Below are positions 24,171 through 31,647 of a DNA stretch of 64,000 nt, piece by piece (the stretch's first letter is position 1; the number at the start of each line of letters is the position of its first letter). Position numbers and translations under genes: made by a program. Source of the stretch: Algoriphagus chordae (GTDB lineage Bacteria; Bacteroidota; Bacteroidia; Cytophagales; Cyclobacteriaceae); NCBI RefSeq assembly GCF_003254055.1, contig NZ_QKZT01000008.1, forward strand, positions 1 through 64,000, written 5' to 3'. The notes beneath the pieces are model-generated. The model searched no databases and had not been told where the DNA came from. It was given only the letters and a program-made list of their open reading frames with translations.

Positions 24171-25439
24171 ATGAGTACGCTTATCAAGCAAGATATACTT
24201 GTGGAATTATTGGGTAATACAGGCATTGGTTTCGAAGAAGCTAGAGCTGCAGGAAAGGAAGCTTTCCAAGCCCAAGGACTCCCTACCAATAAATCAGAAG
24301 AATACAAATTCACTGCGATTACCAAAAAGATTGAGCAAAGCATCCAAAACTTTGCTTCAGCAGAAGCTTTCGAAGTGACTGCAGATCAGGTGAAAGCAAA
24401 TGTATTCGAAAGTTACGAAGGTGACGTTTTGGTTTTTGCCAATGGACAATTTCTACCTGCTCTTTCTTCTACCATTGAAGGAGTGGAAGTTGCGCTTCTT
24501 TCAGAAAAAGCTAACACTCCTCTGGGAAGTGTCGCAAAACCTGAGAAAGATCCTTTTTGTGCACTGAATCAAAGTTCTTTTGACGCTGGGATTTTCATCT
24601 CCGTAGCTAAAAAAGCTCAAATCCAGAAACCGATTCTTTTGTTGAATTTCTTCAAGGCAAATGCTGGTCAAGTAATCCAACCAAGAGTATGGATAGAAGC
24701 TGGAGACTTTGCAGAAGTGTCCTTTATCAATCACAGCGTCAACCTAAGTGATACGCCATATTTTGTCAATAAAGTAGTAGAAGTAAAAGGCGGAATCAAT
24801 ACACAGATCCGCTACTACAAGCTGCAGAATGAAGGCAAAAACGCCATCGAAGTCAGCAATATTGAAACTGATATTCAAAAAGACGGAAGATTCACTTCAG
24901 TAAACATTTCTCTTTCGGGCGAAATGGTTAGAAATAACCTGAGCATCAATATCCTCGGAAGCAATTCCGAAGGAAATATGTATGGTTTGTATTTGCTAAA
25001 CGGCAAGACCCATGTGGATAATCATACCAATGTGGATCATACCGTGGCTCATGCAGAATCCAACGAGCTATATAAAGGTATTTTGGCAGACAGTTCACGT
25101 GGAGTTTTCAATGGGAAAATTTTCGTAAGACAGGACGCTCAGAAGACTAACGCATTCCAGCAAAACAATAACATTCTTTTATCAGAAGATGCTGTGGTCA
25201 ACACCAAACCACAACTTGAAATCTGGGCAGATGATGTAAAATGTTCTCACGGCTGTACTACTGGTCAGCTTGACGAGGAAGCGCTTTTCTATCTTCAGGC
25301 TAGAGGCATAGCCAAAGACCAAGCTAAAGGCTTGCTTCTTTATGCATTTGCAGGTGAAGTGATGGCACATATCAAAGATGAAAGTTTCCGCGAGTATTGC
25401 ATCGCACAAGTTCAAGAACGCCTAGGAAGTAACTTCTAA
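24171..25439 (+). CDS. sufD: Fe-S cluster assembly protein SufD
   Basis: A 422-aa paralogue of SufB that forms the SufBC2D scaffold and helps iron entry. The N-terminal helical part contains GLPTNKSEEYKFT. A beta-helix core follows. The C-terminal conserved block KCSHGCTTGQLDEEALFYLQ includes the functionally important histidine region known from E. coli SufD. It starts 22 bp after sufC and ends 3 bp before sufS, so translation is probably coupled. Confidence 0.96.
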   Translation: MSTLIKQDILVELLGNTGIGFEEARAAGKEAFQAQGLPTNKSEEYKFTAITKKIEQSIQNFASAEAFEVTADQVKANVFESYEGDVLVFANGQFLPALSSTIEGVEVALLSEKANTPLGSVAKPEKDPFCALNQSSFDAGIFISVAKKAQIQKPILLLNFFKANAGQVIQPRVWIEAGDFAEVSFINHSVNLSDTPYFVNKVVEVKGGINTQIRYYKLQNEGKNAIEVSNIETDIQKDGRFTSVNISLSGEMVRNNLSINILGSNSEGNMYGLYLLNGKTHVDNHTNVDHTVAHAESNELYKGILADSSRGVFNGKIFVRQDAQKTNAFQQNNNILLSEDAVVNTKPQLEIWADDVKCSHGCTTGQLDEEALFYLQARGIAKDQAKGLLLYAFAGEVMAHIKDESFREYCIAQVQERLGSNF

Positions 25440-25442
25440 GCA

Positions 25443-26666
25443 ATGGGACTAAACATAGCAAAAATCAGAGGCTTGTTTCCTGTACTTCATCAAGAAGTGC
25501 ATGGCAAGCCTTTGGTGTATTTTGACAATGCTGCTACGACCCAAAAGCCTCAGGCCGTTCTAGACGCCTTGACGAATTACTACGAAAAAGACAATTCGAA
25601 TATCCACCGTGGAGCTCATGCTTTGGCAGATCGAGCTACTCGCTATTTCGAAGAGACCCGAGAAGCTATTCAGCATTTCATCAATGCACGTGAAGCTGCA
25701 GAGGTGATTTTCACCAAAGGAACTACAGAAAGCATCAACCTAGTTGCTGCTACTTTTGGAAGAAAGTTCGTAGAAAAAGGTGATGAAATCATCATCTCTA
25801 CACTGGAGCACCATTCCAATATTGTTCCTTGGCAAATGCTCTGCGAAGAAAAAGGTGCAGTTCTCAAGGTAATCCCGATCAATGATGCCGGAGAAATCAT
25901 TTTCGAAGAATTCGAAAAAATGCTCTCTGCGAAAACCAAATTGGTAAGCATAGTTCATGCTTCCAATGCATTAGGAACAGTCAATCCTGTCAAAAAAGTA
26001 ATAGCAGCCGCACATGCAGTTGGGGCTAAAGTACTTTTGGATGGTGCACAAAGTTCCAGTCACTTGCAAATCGATGTGCAGGATTTGGATTGTGATTTCT
26101 TTGCTTTCTCAGCACATAAGCTTTACGGCCCTACTGGGCTAGGAGGATTATATGGCAAAAGGGAAGTTTTTGAAAGCATGCCTCCCTACCAAGGTGGTGG
26201 AGAAATGATCAAAGAAGTGACCTTTGAAAAAACCACTTACAATGAGATTCCTTTCAAATTCGAAGCTGGAACACCTAATATCGCTGATGTAATTTCTTTC
26301 AAAGCCGCAATTGATTTTATCAATGAGCTTGGGAAAGATGCTATCAAAGCGCACGAGGATGAATTGCTTGCCTATGCCAATGAGCAGCTGATGCAAATCA
26401 AAGGCTTCATCCCTGTAGGAACTGCCCAAGAAAAAGTCAGTGTACTTTCTTTCAACATCAATGCGATGCATCCTTATGATGTAGGAATGATGCTAGATGC
26501 CAATGGTATTGCTGTCAGAACTGGCCACCATTGCACACAGCCACTGATGAAAAGATTGGGCCTAGAAGGAACTGTAAGAGCATCTTTTGCTGTTTACAAT
26601 TCCAAATCAGAAATAGATAAACTGGCAGAAGGCGTAAGCCGAATAGCCCGAATTAAAAATAAATGA
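25443..26666 (+). CDS. sufS: Cysteine desulfurase SufS
   Basis: A 407-aa group II PLP-dependent cysteine desulfurase that supplies sulfur to SufE/SufBCD. The PLP lysine is Lys226 in FSAHKLYGPTG. The persulfide cysteine is Cys364 in RTGHHCTQPLM, on the short loop typical of SufS rather than IscS. The substrate/PLP motifs DNAATTQKP and STLEHHSN are intact. The ATG of sufE overlaps its stop by 4 bp, consistent with SufS-SufE acting as a pair. Confidence 0.97.
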   Translation: MGLNIAKIRGLFPVLHQEVHGKPLVYFDNAATTQKPQAVLDALTNYYEKDNSNIHRGAHALADRATRYFEETREAIQHFINAREAAEVIFTKGTTESINLVAATFGRKFVEKGDEIIISTLEHHSNIVPWQMLCEEKGAVLKVIPINDAGEIIFEEFEKMLSAKTKLVSIVHASNALGTVNPVKKVIAAAHAVGAKVLLDGAQSSSHLQIDVQDLDCDFFAFSAHKLYGPTGLGGLYGKREVFESMPPYQGGGEMIKEVTFEKTTYNEIPFKFEAGTPNIADVISFKAAIDFINELGKDAIKAHEDELLAYANEQLMQIKGFIPVGTAQEKVSVLSFNINAMHPYDVGMMLDANGIAVRTGHHCTQPLMKRLGLEGTVRASFAVYNSKSEIDKLAEGVSRIARIKNK

Positions 26667-27094
26667 GCAGTATCCAGGAAGTTCAAGATGAGATAGTATC
26701 GGAATTTGAAATCCTTGGGGATGACAAAGAATCCACCATTTATTACATCATGGAATTGGGTGGAAGCTTAGAAGATTTCCCTGATAATGAAAGAATTGAG
26801 GTGAACACGATCAAAGGCTGTCAATCAAAAGTATGGTTGATTGCAGATGAAAAAGACGGGAATGTTCACTTTCAAGCGGATTCCAACACGGATATCACCA
26901 AAGGATTAATCTCACTTTTGCTGAGAGTATTGAACTATCGAAGCCCAGAAGAGATTATAAATGCAAAGCTTGATTTCGTGGAAAGAATCGGAATGGGTTC
27001 AATCATCGGAAGCCAGCGTTCTAATGGATTTGCTTCGATGATCAAGCAGATCAAATTATACGCGATGGCGATTCAAACCAAGCAAAATGCCTGA
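26663..27094 (+). CDS. sufE: Sulfur acceptor SufE
   Basis: A 143-aa partner of SufS. The acceptor Cys53 is in the loop IKGCQSKVW, and the C-terminal part NGFASMIKQIKLYA matches the family. It takes persulfide from SufS and stimulates its turnover. It overlaps sufS by 4 bp (ATGA) and the following DUF59 gene by 8 bp. Confidence 0.95.
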   Translation: MSSIQEVQDEIVSEFEILGDDKESTIYYIMELGGSLEDFPDNERIEVNTIKGCQSKVWLIADEKDGNVHFQADSNTDITKGLISLLLRVLNYRSPEEIINAKLDFVERIGMGSIIGSQRSNGFASMIKQIKLYAMAIQTKQNA

Positions 27095-27443
27095 TAATAT
27101 GTCAACAGAAAGCACAACGGAAACTCCAGCAGGACAAGTAGAAAATCTCAAGGAAAAAGTAGTACAAGCGATCAAGTTAGTCTATGACCCAGAGATACCT
27201 GTGGATGTGTATGATCTTGGGTTGATCTATGAGATCACAGTTTACCCAGTAAACAATGTGTATGTCTTGATGACTTTGACTTCTCCTAATTGCCCATCTG
27301 CGGAATATATCCCTACGGAAGTGAAGGATAAAATCCAGCAGATCCAGGGTATCAACAATGTGGAAATCGAATTGACATTTGACCCTCCTTATTCTCAAGA
27401 TATGATGTCCGAAGCTGCTAAGCTTGAATTGGGCTTTTTATAA
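27087..27443 (+). CDS. sufT: SufT-like MIP18/DUF59 iron-sulfur assembly factor
   Basis: A 118-aa protein with a single MIP18 (DUF59) domain: VYDPEIPVDVYDLGLIYEI at about 32-50 and the conserved cysteine segment LTSPNCPSAEYIP. DUF59 proteins such as SufT and human CIAO2 help maturation of Fe-S proteins or transfer of clusters. The position at the end of the suf operon, overlapping sufE by 8 bp, supports that role. The start could instead be the ATG five codons downstream (MSTEST), which would remove the overlap. Confidence 0.9.
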   Translation: MPDNMSTESTTETPAGQVENLKEKVVQAIKLVYDPEIPVDVYDLGLIYEITVYPVNNVYVLMTLTSPNCPSAEYIPTEVKDKIQQIQGINNVEIELTFDPPYSQDMMSEAAKLELGFL

Positions 27444-27470
27444 TTAAGAACTTTAAAAACTAGTAATATT

Positions 27471-27893
27471 ATGTATCCAGAAGAATTGATCGCTCCAATG
27501 AGAGCCGAACTTTCCAGCGTAGGATTTGAAGAGTTCAGAACTGCTGAGCAAGTTGCAACGCATCTTGGTCCAGACCATAAAGGCACTACCCTTGTAGTAG
27601 TAAACTCTGTTTGCGGTTGCGCAGCAGGAGCTGCAAGACCAGGAATTACTTATGCTGTAGAACATGCAAAAGTAAAACCTACTACTCTTGCTACAGTATT
27701 TGCAGGTAATGACAAAGAAGCTGTAGAGAAACTAAGAGAGCTTTGCCTCCCTTACCCTCCTTCTTCTCCAGCAATGGCATTGTTCAAAGACGGTGAGTTG
27801 GTGCATTTTATCGAGCGTCATCACATCGAAGGAAGAAATGCTAAAATGATCGGCGACCACTTAGTGGAAGTGTTCGAGCATTTCTGCGCATAA
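27471..27893 (+). CDS. BrxA/BrxB-family bacilliredoxin
   Basis: A 140-aa protein of the YphP/YqiW (DUF1094) family. The thioredoxin-like fold carries the characteristic CGC redox motif, Cys48 and Cys50, in VNSVCGCAAGAARPG. Bacilliredoxins reduce mixed disulfides with low-molecular-weight thiols. Being 27 bp after sufT and ahead of the operon's only terminator, it is likely co-expressed with the Fe-S machinery, perhaps to protect its exposed cysteines (inference). Length and the HHIEGRNA segment match the family. Confidence 0.93.
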   Translation: MYPEELIAPMRAELSSVGFEEFRTAEQVATHLGPDHKGTTLVVVNSVCGCAAGAARPGITYAVEHAKVKPTTLATVFAGNDKEAVEKLRELCLPYPPSSPAMALFKDGELVHFIERHHIEGRNAKMIGDHLVEVFEHFCA

Positions 27894-27898
27894 AAATT

Positions 27899-27918
27899 AG
27901 CCCTCCGGGGCTTTTTTT
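27899..27918 (+). terminator. Terminator of the suf operon
   Basis: AGCCC (27899-27903), TCCG loop, GGGCT (27908-27912), then seven T. The stem is short but GC-rich, and it begins 6 bp after the bacilliredoxin stop. Confidence 0.8.
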
Positions 27919-28134
27919 ATTCTCAAATTTTAATTTTCACTAAGTCCATAGAATAAGACTTCTTGATTATTAAGAATTTATTAAGGCAGCGGCAAGATTT
28001 ATTGGGATTAAAATCACATTTCACATGAATAATATCCCATAGATCATATTTGGCAATCAAAAAGCTACTTGATTTTATTATCTTACCAGCCTATTTCGAG
28101 GTTTTTTAACATAAGCAATCCAAACAATAACTAT

Positions 28135-29421
28135 ATGTCTGAATCAGCTAAGCTTTCTTTCAAAGGACAAGAATATGAATTCCCGGTCATTACCGGCACA
28201 GAAAATGAATCAGCGATCGATATCGCTAAACTTAGAGCATCCTCGGGACTTATCACCCTTGACCCAGGATACAAAAACACTGGAGCAACAAAAAGCGCCA
28301 TTACTTTTTTGGATGGTGAAGAAGGAATTCTTCGCTATAGAGGATATAGAATCGAAGATCTGGCAGAGAAGTCTAACTTCCTTGAAGTATCCTATTTATT
28401 GATTTATGGTGAGCTACCTACTCAAGCTCAATACGAGAGTTTTTCTAAAGAAATTACTCATCATACCTTAGTTCATGAAGATATCAAGAAGATTTTGGAA
28501 GGCTTCCCTTCTAACGCTCACCCTATGGGCGTTCTTTCTTCTATGATTTGTGCACTTACAGCATTCTATCCAGATTCTTTGAATCCTAATAGAACTGAAG
28601 AGGAAGTTAATTTGAGTATCATTCGCCTAATAGCGAAAATGCCAACTTTCGCTGCTTGGGCATATAAAAACGAAATGGGTCATCCTGTTAACTATCCTGA
28701 TAACTCATTGGATTATTGCTCAAACTTCTTGAAAATGATGTTTGCGCTTCCTGCAGAGAAGTATGACGTAGATCCTATCGTTTCTGCAGCATTGGACAAA
28801 TTACTTATTCTTCATGCAGATCACGAGCAGAATTGCTCTACCTCTACTGTTAGAATCGTTGGTTCTTCTCAGTCTAGTATTTACGCTTCTATTTCTGCAG
28901 GTATCAATGCACTTTGGGGACCACTTCATGGTGGAGCAAACCAATCTGTTATCGAAATGCTTGAAGCAATCAAAGCTGACGGCGGAGATGCTAAGAAGTA
29001 TTTGGATAAAGCAAAAGACAAAAATGATCCTTTCAGATTAATGGGCTTTGGACATAGAGTTTACAAAAACTTCGATCCAAGAGCTAAGATCATCAAAAAA
29101 GCAGCAGACGACGTGTTAGAGAAATTGGGTGTAAATGACCCAGTGCTAGACATTGCAAAAGAATTGGAATATGCAGCGCTGAATGATCAGTACTTCATTG
29201 ATCGTCAATTGTATCCAAACGTAGATTTCTACTCTGGAATTATTTACAGAGCTCTAGGTATCCCTACTGATATGTTCACCGTAATGTTTGCGCTAGGTAG
29301 ACTTCCAGGCTGGATCGCACAGTGGAAAGAAATGAGAGAGAATGGAGAGCCAATTGGCCGACCAAGACAAGTGTATACTGGATCGAATGAGCGTGACTAC
29401 GTATCGATGAATAAGCGATAA
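28135..29421 (+). CDS. gltA: Citrate synthase
   Basis: Condenses acetyl-CoA with oxaloacetate. The ATG at 28135 gives 428 aa and the usual N-terminus MSESAKLSFKGQEYE; an upstream ATG at 28069 would add 22 odd residues. Active-site elements are visible: LHADHEQNCSTSTVRIVGSS, the catalytic-histidine loop WGPLHGGANQ, MGFGHRVYKNFDPRA and the aspartate region NVDFYSGI. Length and sequence match the hexameric type II bacterial enzymes. It is monocistronic, with a terminator directly downstream. Confidence 0.97.
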   Translation: MSESAKLSFKGQEYEFPVITGTENESAIDIAKLRASSGLITLDPGYKNTGATKSAITFLDGEEGILRYRGYRIEDLAEKSNFLEVSYLLIYGELPTQAQYESFSKEITHHTLVHEDIKKILEGFPSNAHPMGVLSSMICALTAFYPDSLNPNRTEEEVNLSIIRLIAKMPTFAAWAYKNEMGHPVNYPDNSLDYCSNFLKMMFALPAEKYDVDPIVSAALDKLLILHADHEQNCSTSTVRIVGSSQSSIYASISAGINALWGPLHGGANQSVIEMLEAIKADGGDAKKYLDKAKDKNDPFRLMGFGHRVYKNFDPRAKIIKKAADDVLEKLGVNDPVLDIAKELEYAALNDQYFIDRQLYPNVDFYSGIIYRALGIPTDMFTVMFALGRLPGWIAQWKEMRENGEPIGRPRQVYTGSNERDYVSMNKR

Positions 29422-29448
29422 GTGTAGAGTTTATTCCACAAATTGTCT

Positions 29449-29479
29449 AAATAGCCAGCTATAATCTAGCTGGCTATTT
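29449..29479 (+). terminator. Terminator after citrate synthase
   Basis: A perfect 13-bp stem (29449-29461 with 29467-29479), 5-nt loop and T-rich tail. Confidence 0.85.
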
Positions 29480-29556
29480 TATTTAAAGAACAGCTAATAA
29501 CGAATACCAAACTGGTATAGCCTTTGACTATTCATTTTTAACCAAACATACATATC

Positions 29557-29817
29557 ATGTCAGCCCATACTTTCGAAGATGCTGTAGCATTAACCAAGAA
29601 ATTCACTGAAAAACCAAGCAACGAGGATTTACTCAAGCTTTATGGACTTTACAAACAAGCCACAGAGGGAGATAATGAAGCAGAAAGACCAGGAGGTTTT
29701 GACTTTAAAGCCGCTGCCAAATACAATGCATGGGCAAACCTGAAAGGTAAATCCAAAGAAGAAGCCGCCGATCAATACATCAAATTGGTGGATCTACTAG
29801 CCAAGACACACGTTTAA
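29557..29817 (+). CDS. Acyl-CoA-binding protein (ACBP)
   Basis: An 86-aa single-domain ACBP with four helices. The typical FTEKPSNEDLLKLYGLYKQA, RPGGFDFKAAAKYNAWANLKG and EEAADQYIKLV segments are present, including the ligand-contacting Tyr and Lys residues. It binds medium- to long-chain acyl-CoA esters in the cytoplasm. ACBPs are mostly eukaryotic but are common in Bacteroidota. It stands alone, between the citrate synthase terminator and its own bidirectional terminator. Confidence 0.95.
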   Translation: MSAHTFEDAVALTKKFTEKPSNEDLLKLYGLYKQATEGDNEAERPGGFDFKAAAKYNAWANLKGKSKEEAADQYIKLVDLLAKTHV

Positions 29818-29820
29818 CCA

Positions 29821-29851
29821 AAAATAGCCTGAATGATTCAGGCTATTTTTG
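29821..29851. terminator. Bidirectional terminator between ACBP and SBF transporter genes
   Basis: A perfect 14-bp stem (29821-29834 with 29838-29851) with a 3-nt loop. An A-tract before it and a T-tract after it serve the convergent genes on both strands. Confidence 0.85.
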
Positions 29852-29874
29852 GTTAGGGTTAGAGTAACTTTCAC

Positions 29875-30882
29875 CTATTCTTGAGATGAAATCAAGTCTT
29901 TTTTATTGGCAAACCTAGAGGCGATCACAGATCCTACAATAAGCTGCTGAATGTGATAAAGCATTACTGGGAGCAAAACCAAACCTAATGTCGCAGGGTC
30001 GGGAAAAATAACCTTGCCGATAACTACTCCTTGAACAAGTGATTTTTTGGAACCACAAAATAGCGCTGTCACACGATCTTCCCAGCTAAAACCCAGCATA
30101 CGACACAAGATTTCAATTACAGCCCACACTAAGAAAAACAATCCCAACATCGTAGCCCCTACTTCTAGCAATACGGTTGGCTTATAATGCGCAAAAACAT
30201 CCTGATAAAAAGACTGCGCAAAGGAGGTAAATACGATAATCATAATCACCGTCTGATCCACATATTTGAGCGCTGCAAGATGCTTCTCTATTTTTGGAAA
30301 CAGCCATCGATGTGCAAGAACTCCAAGGATAACAGGCAGAAGCACCTTCAGGGAAAGTTCGCCCAAAGTAGGTAGGAAGTCCATTTGAATATCTGCGGAA
30401 TTTGCCAGAACTCCCATCCAAGCTGGAGTAATTACCACTCCAAGAAGACTTGAAATGCTGGCATTGAAAATGGCTCCGGGGATATTTCCATGAGCTATAG
30501 AAACCATCACTACCGAAGCGCTCACCGTCGACGGCAACACTGACAAATAGGTGATCCCTAGTTGGAAGTCCTTGTCTATCCAACTCATAAAAGGCATCAC
30601 AGCTAGCACGAGCAAGGGAAATAACACAAAAGTAGTCAGCTGAATTAGTATGTGAAGTTTCCAATTTTTCAGGCCAGACTTCAGCTGAACTGGATCGAGT
30701 TTTACTCCATAAAGGAAAAACACCATTCCAATCCCTACATTGATTATAGGTTTCCAGGGAACTGGAGATTGATTAGATCCTGCAAATGGAAATAACCAAG
30801 CCAGTAATATCGCTGCAAACAAGCCCAGCAAAAAACCGTTGATACCAACTTTTTTGAGTGTTTGAACTAACTTATAAATCAT
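29875..30882 (-). CDS. Bile acid:sodium symporter (SBF) family transporter
   Basis: A 335-aa membrane protein with nine to ten TM segments, resembling the YfeH/SBF-like branch of the BASS family. Conserved parts are GMVFFLYGVKLDP, the SVLPSTVSASVVM unwound-helix region and FCGSKKSLVQG in the second half. These transporters are sodium-coupled and carry organic anions; bacterial YfeH-like members have no firmly known substrate. Its ATG overlaps the stop of the TrmH-type methylase gene by 4 bp, so the two are translationally coupled. Confidence 0.88.
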   Translation of the reverse strand: MIYKLVQTLKKVGINGFLLGLFAAILLAWLFPFAGSNQSPVPWKPIINVGIGMVFFLYGVKLDPVQLKSGLKNWKLHILIQLTTFVLFPLLVLAVMPFMSWIDKDFQLGITYLSVLPSTVSASVVMVSIAHGNIPGAIFNASISSLLGVVITPAWMGVLANSADIQMDFLPTLGELSLKVLLPVILGVLAHRWLFPKIEKHLAALKYVDQTVIMIIVFTSFAQSFYQDVFAHYKPTVLLEVGATMLGLFFLVWAVIEILCRMLGFSWEDRVTALFCGSKKSLVQGVVIGKVIFPDPATLGLVLLPVMLYHIQQLIVGSVIASRFANKKDLISSQE

Positions 30883-31628
30883 CCGATTGTCAAGCGCTTA
30901 AAATTATCACAGAGAATGGCTGTGGCGATCGCCACGTTCAATGACTCTGCTTGACCAAAACCTGGAATTGTCACCTTGTCTGTCACCTGTGCTGCAAGTT
31001 CTTCGGATATACCATTTGACTCATTTCCCATCAGTATAACACCCTGTGAAATTTGCTTCATTTCGTGCACATTTTCCCCATCTAAGAACGCTCCATAGAC
31101 TGGAACATTCCATTCTTGAAAAACTTTATCGAGCTCAGCATAGAAAAATTTAACTCTAGTAAATGAGCCCATACTGGATTGAATCACTTTAGGGTTATAA
31201 AAATCTGCCGTTTGGCTTGAAAACACCAAGTTTTTGATCCCATACCAATCTGCAATTCTGATAATAGTACCAAGATTACCAGGGTCTCGCACATCATCTA
31301 GACCAATCACAAAATTGTTTTCAGGGAAATCAAAAGCGCTATTAGGCTTCATATGTACCACAGCTAAGGCACTATCATTGCTTTGATATTGCCCCAGGTT
31401 TTCCAGTTGATTTTGAGTAGCTATGATGACCTGAGCATCACTGCTATTGATTAGTTTACTATACCTATCAAAAAAAGATGTGGTCGTCACAAGTAGTTCT
31501 ACCCTAAAATCAGAGTTCAACACTTCTAACACACTCTTCTCCCCTTCCACGAAGAACTTTTGTTCCTGATTTCGGAATTTCTTTTGATGTAAGGATTTAA
31601 TAAACTTAACTGTATTTTTGCTAAGCAT
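30879..31628 (-). CDS. TrmH/SpoU-family RNA 2'-O-methyltransferase
   Basis: A 249-aa SPOUT enzyme that methylates ribose 2'-OH in rRNA or tRNA with S-adenosylmethionine. The start at 31628 (MLSKNTVKFIKSLHQKKFR) matches the usual N-terminus; an ATG at 31715 would add 29 residues and run into the divergent tamL. An N-terminal SpoU substrate-binding domain (about 1-95) is followed by the knot with three motifs: DPGNLGTIIRIADWYG, LMGNESNGIS and PGFGQAESLNVAIAT. The target base cannot be deduced. Confidence 0.93.
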   Translation of the reverse strand: MLSKNTVKFIKSLHQKKFRNQEQKFFVEGEKSVLEVLNSDFRVELLVTTTSFFDRYSKLINSSDAQVIIATQNQLENLGQYQSNDSALAVVHMKPNSAFDFPENNFVIGLDDVRDPGNLGTIIRIADWYGIKNLVFSSQTADFYNPKVIQSSMGSFTRVKFFYAELDKVFQEWNVPVYGAFLDGENVHEMKQISQGVILMGNESNGISEELAAQVTDKVTIPGFGQAESLNVAIATAILCDNFKRLTIG

Positions 31629-31647
31629 TCGGATCGACTCTGCCATT

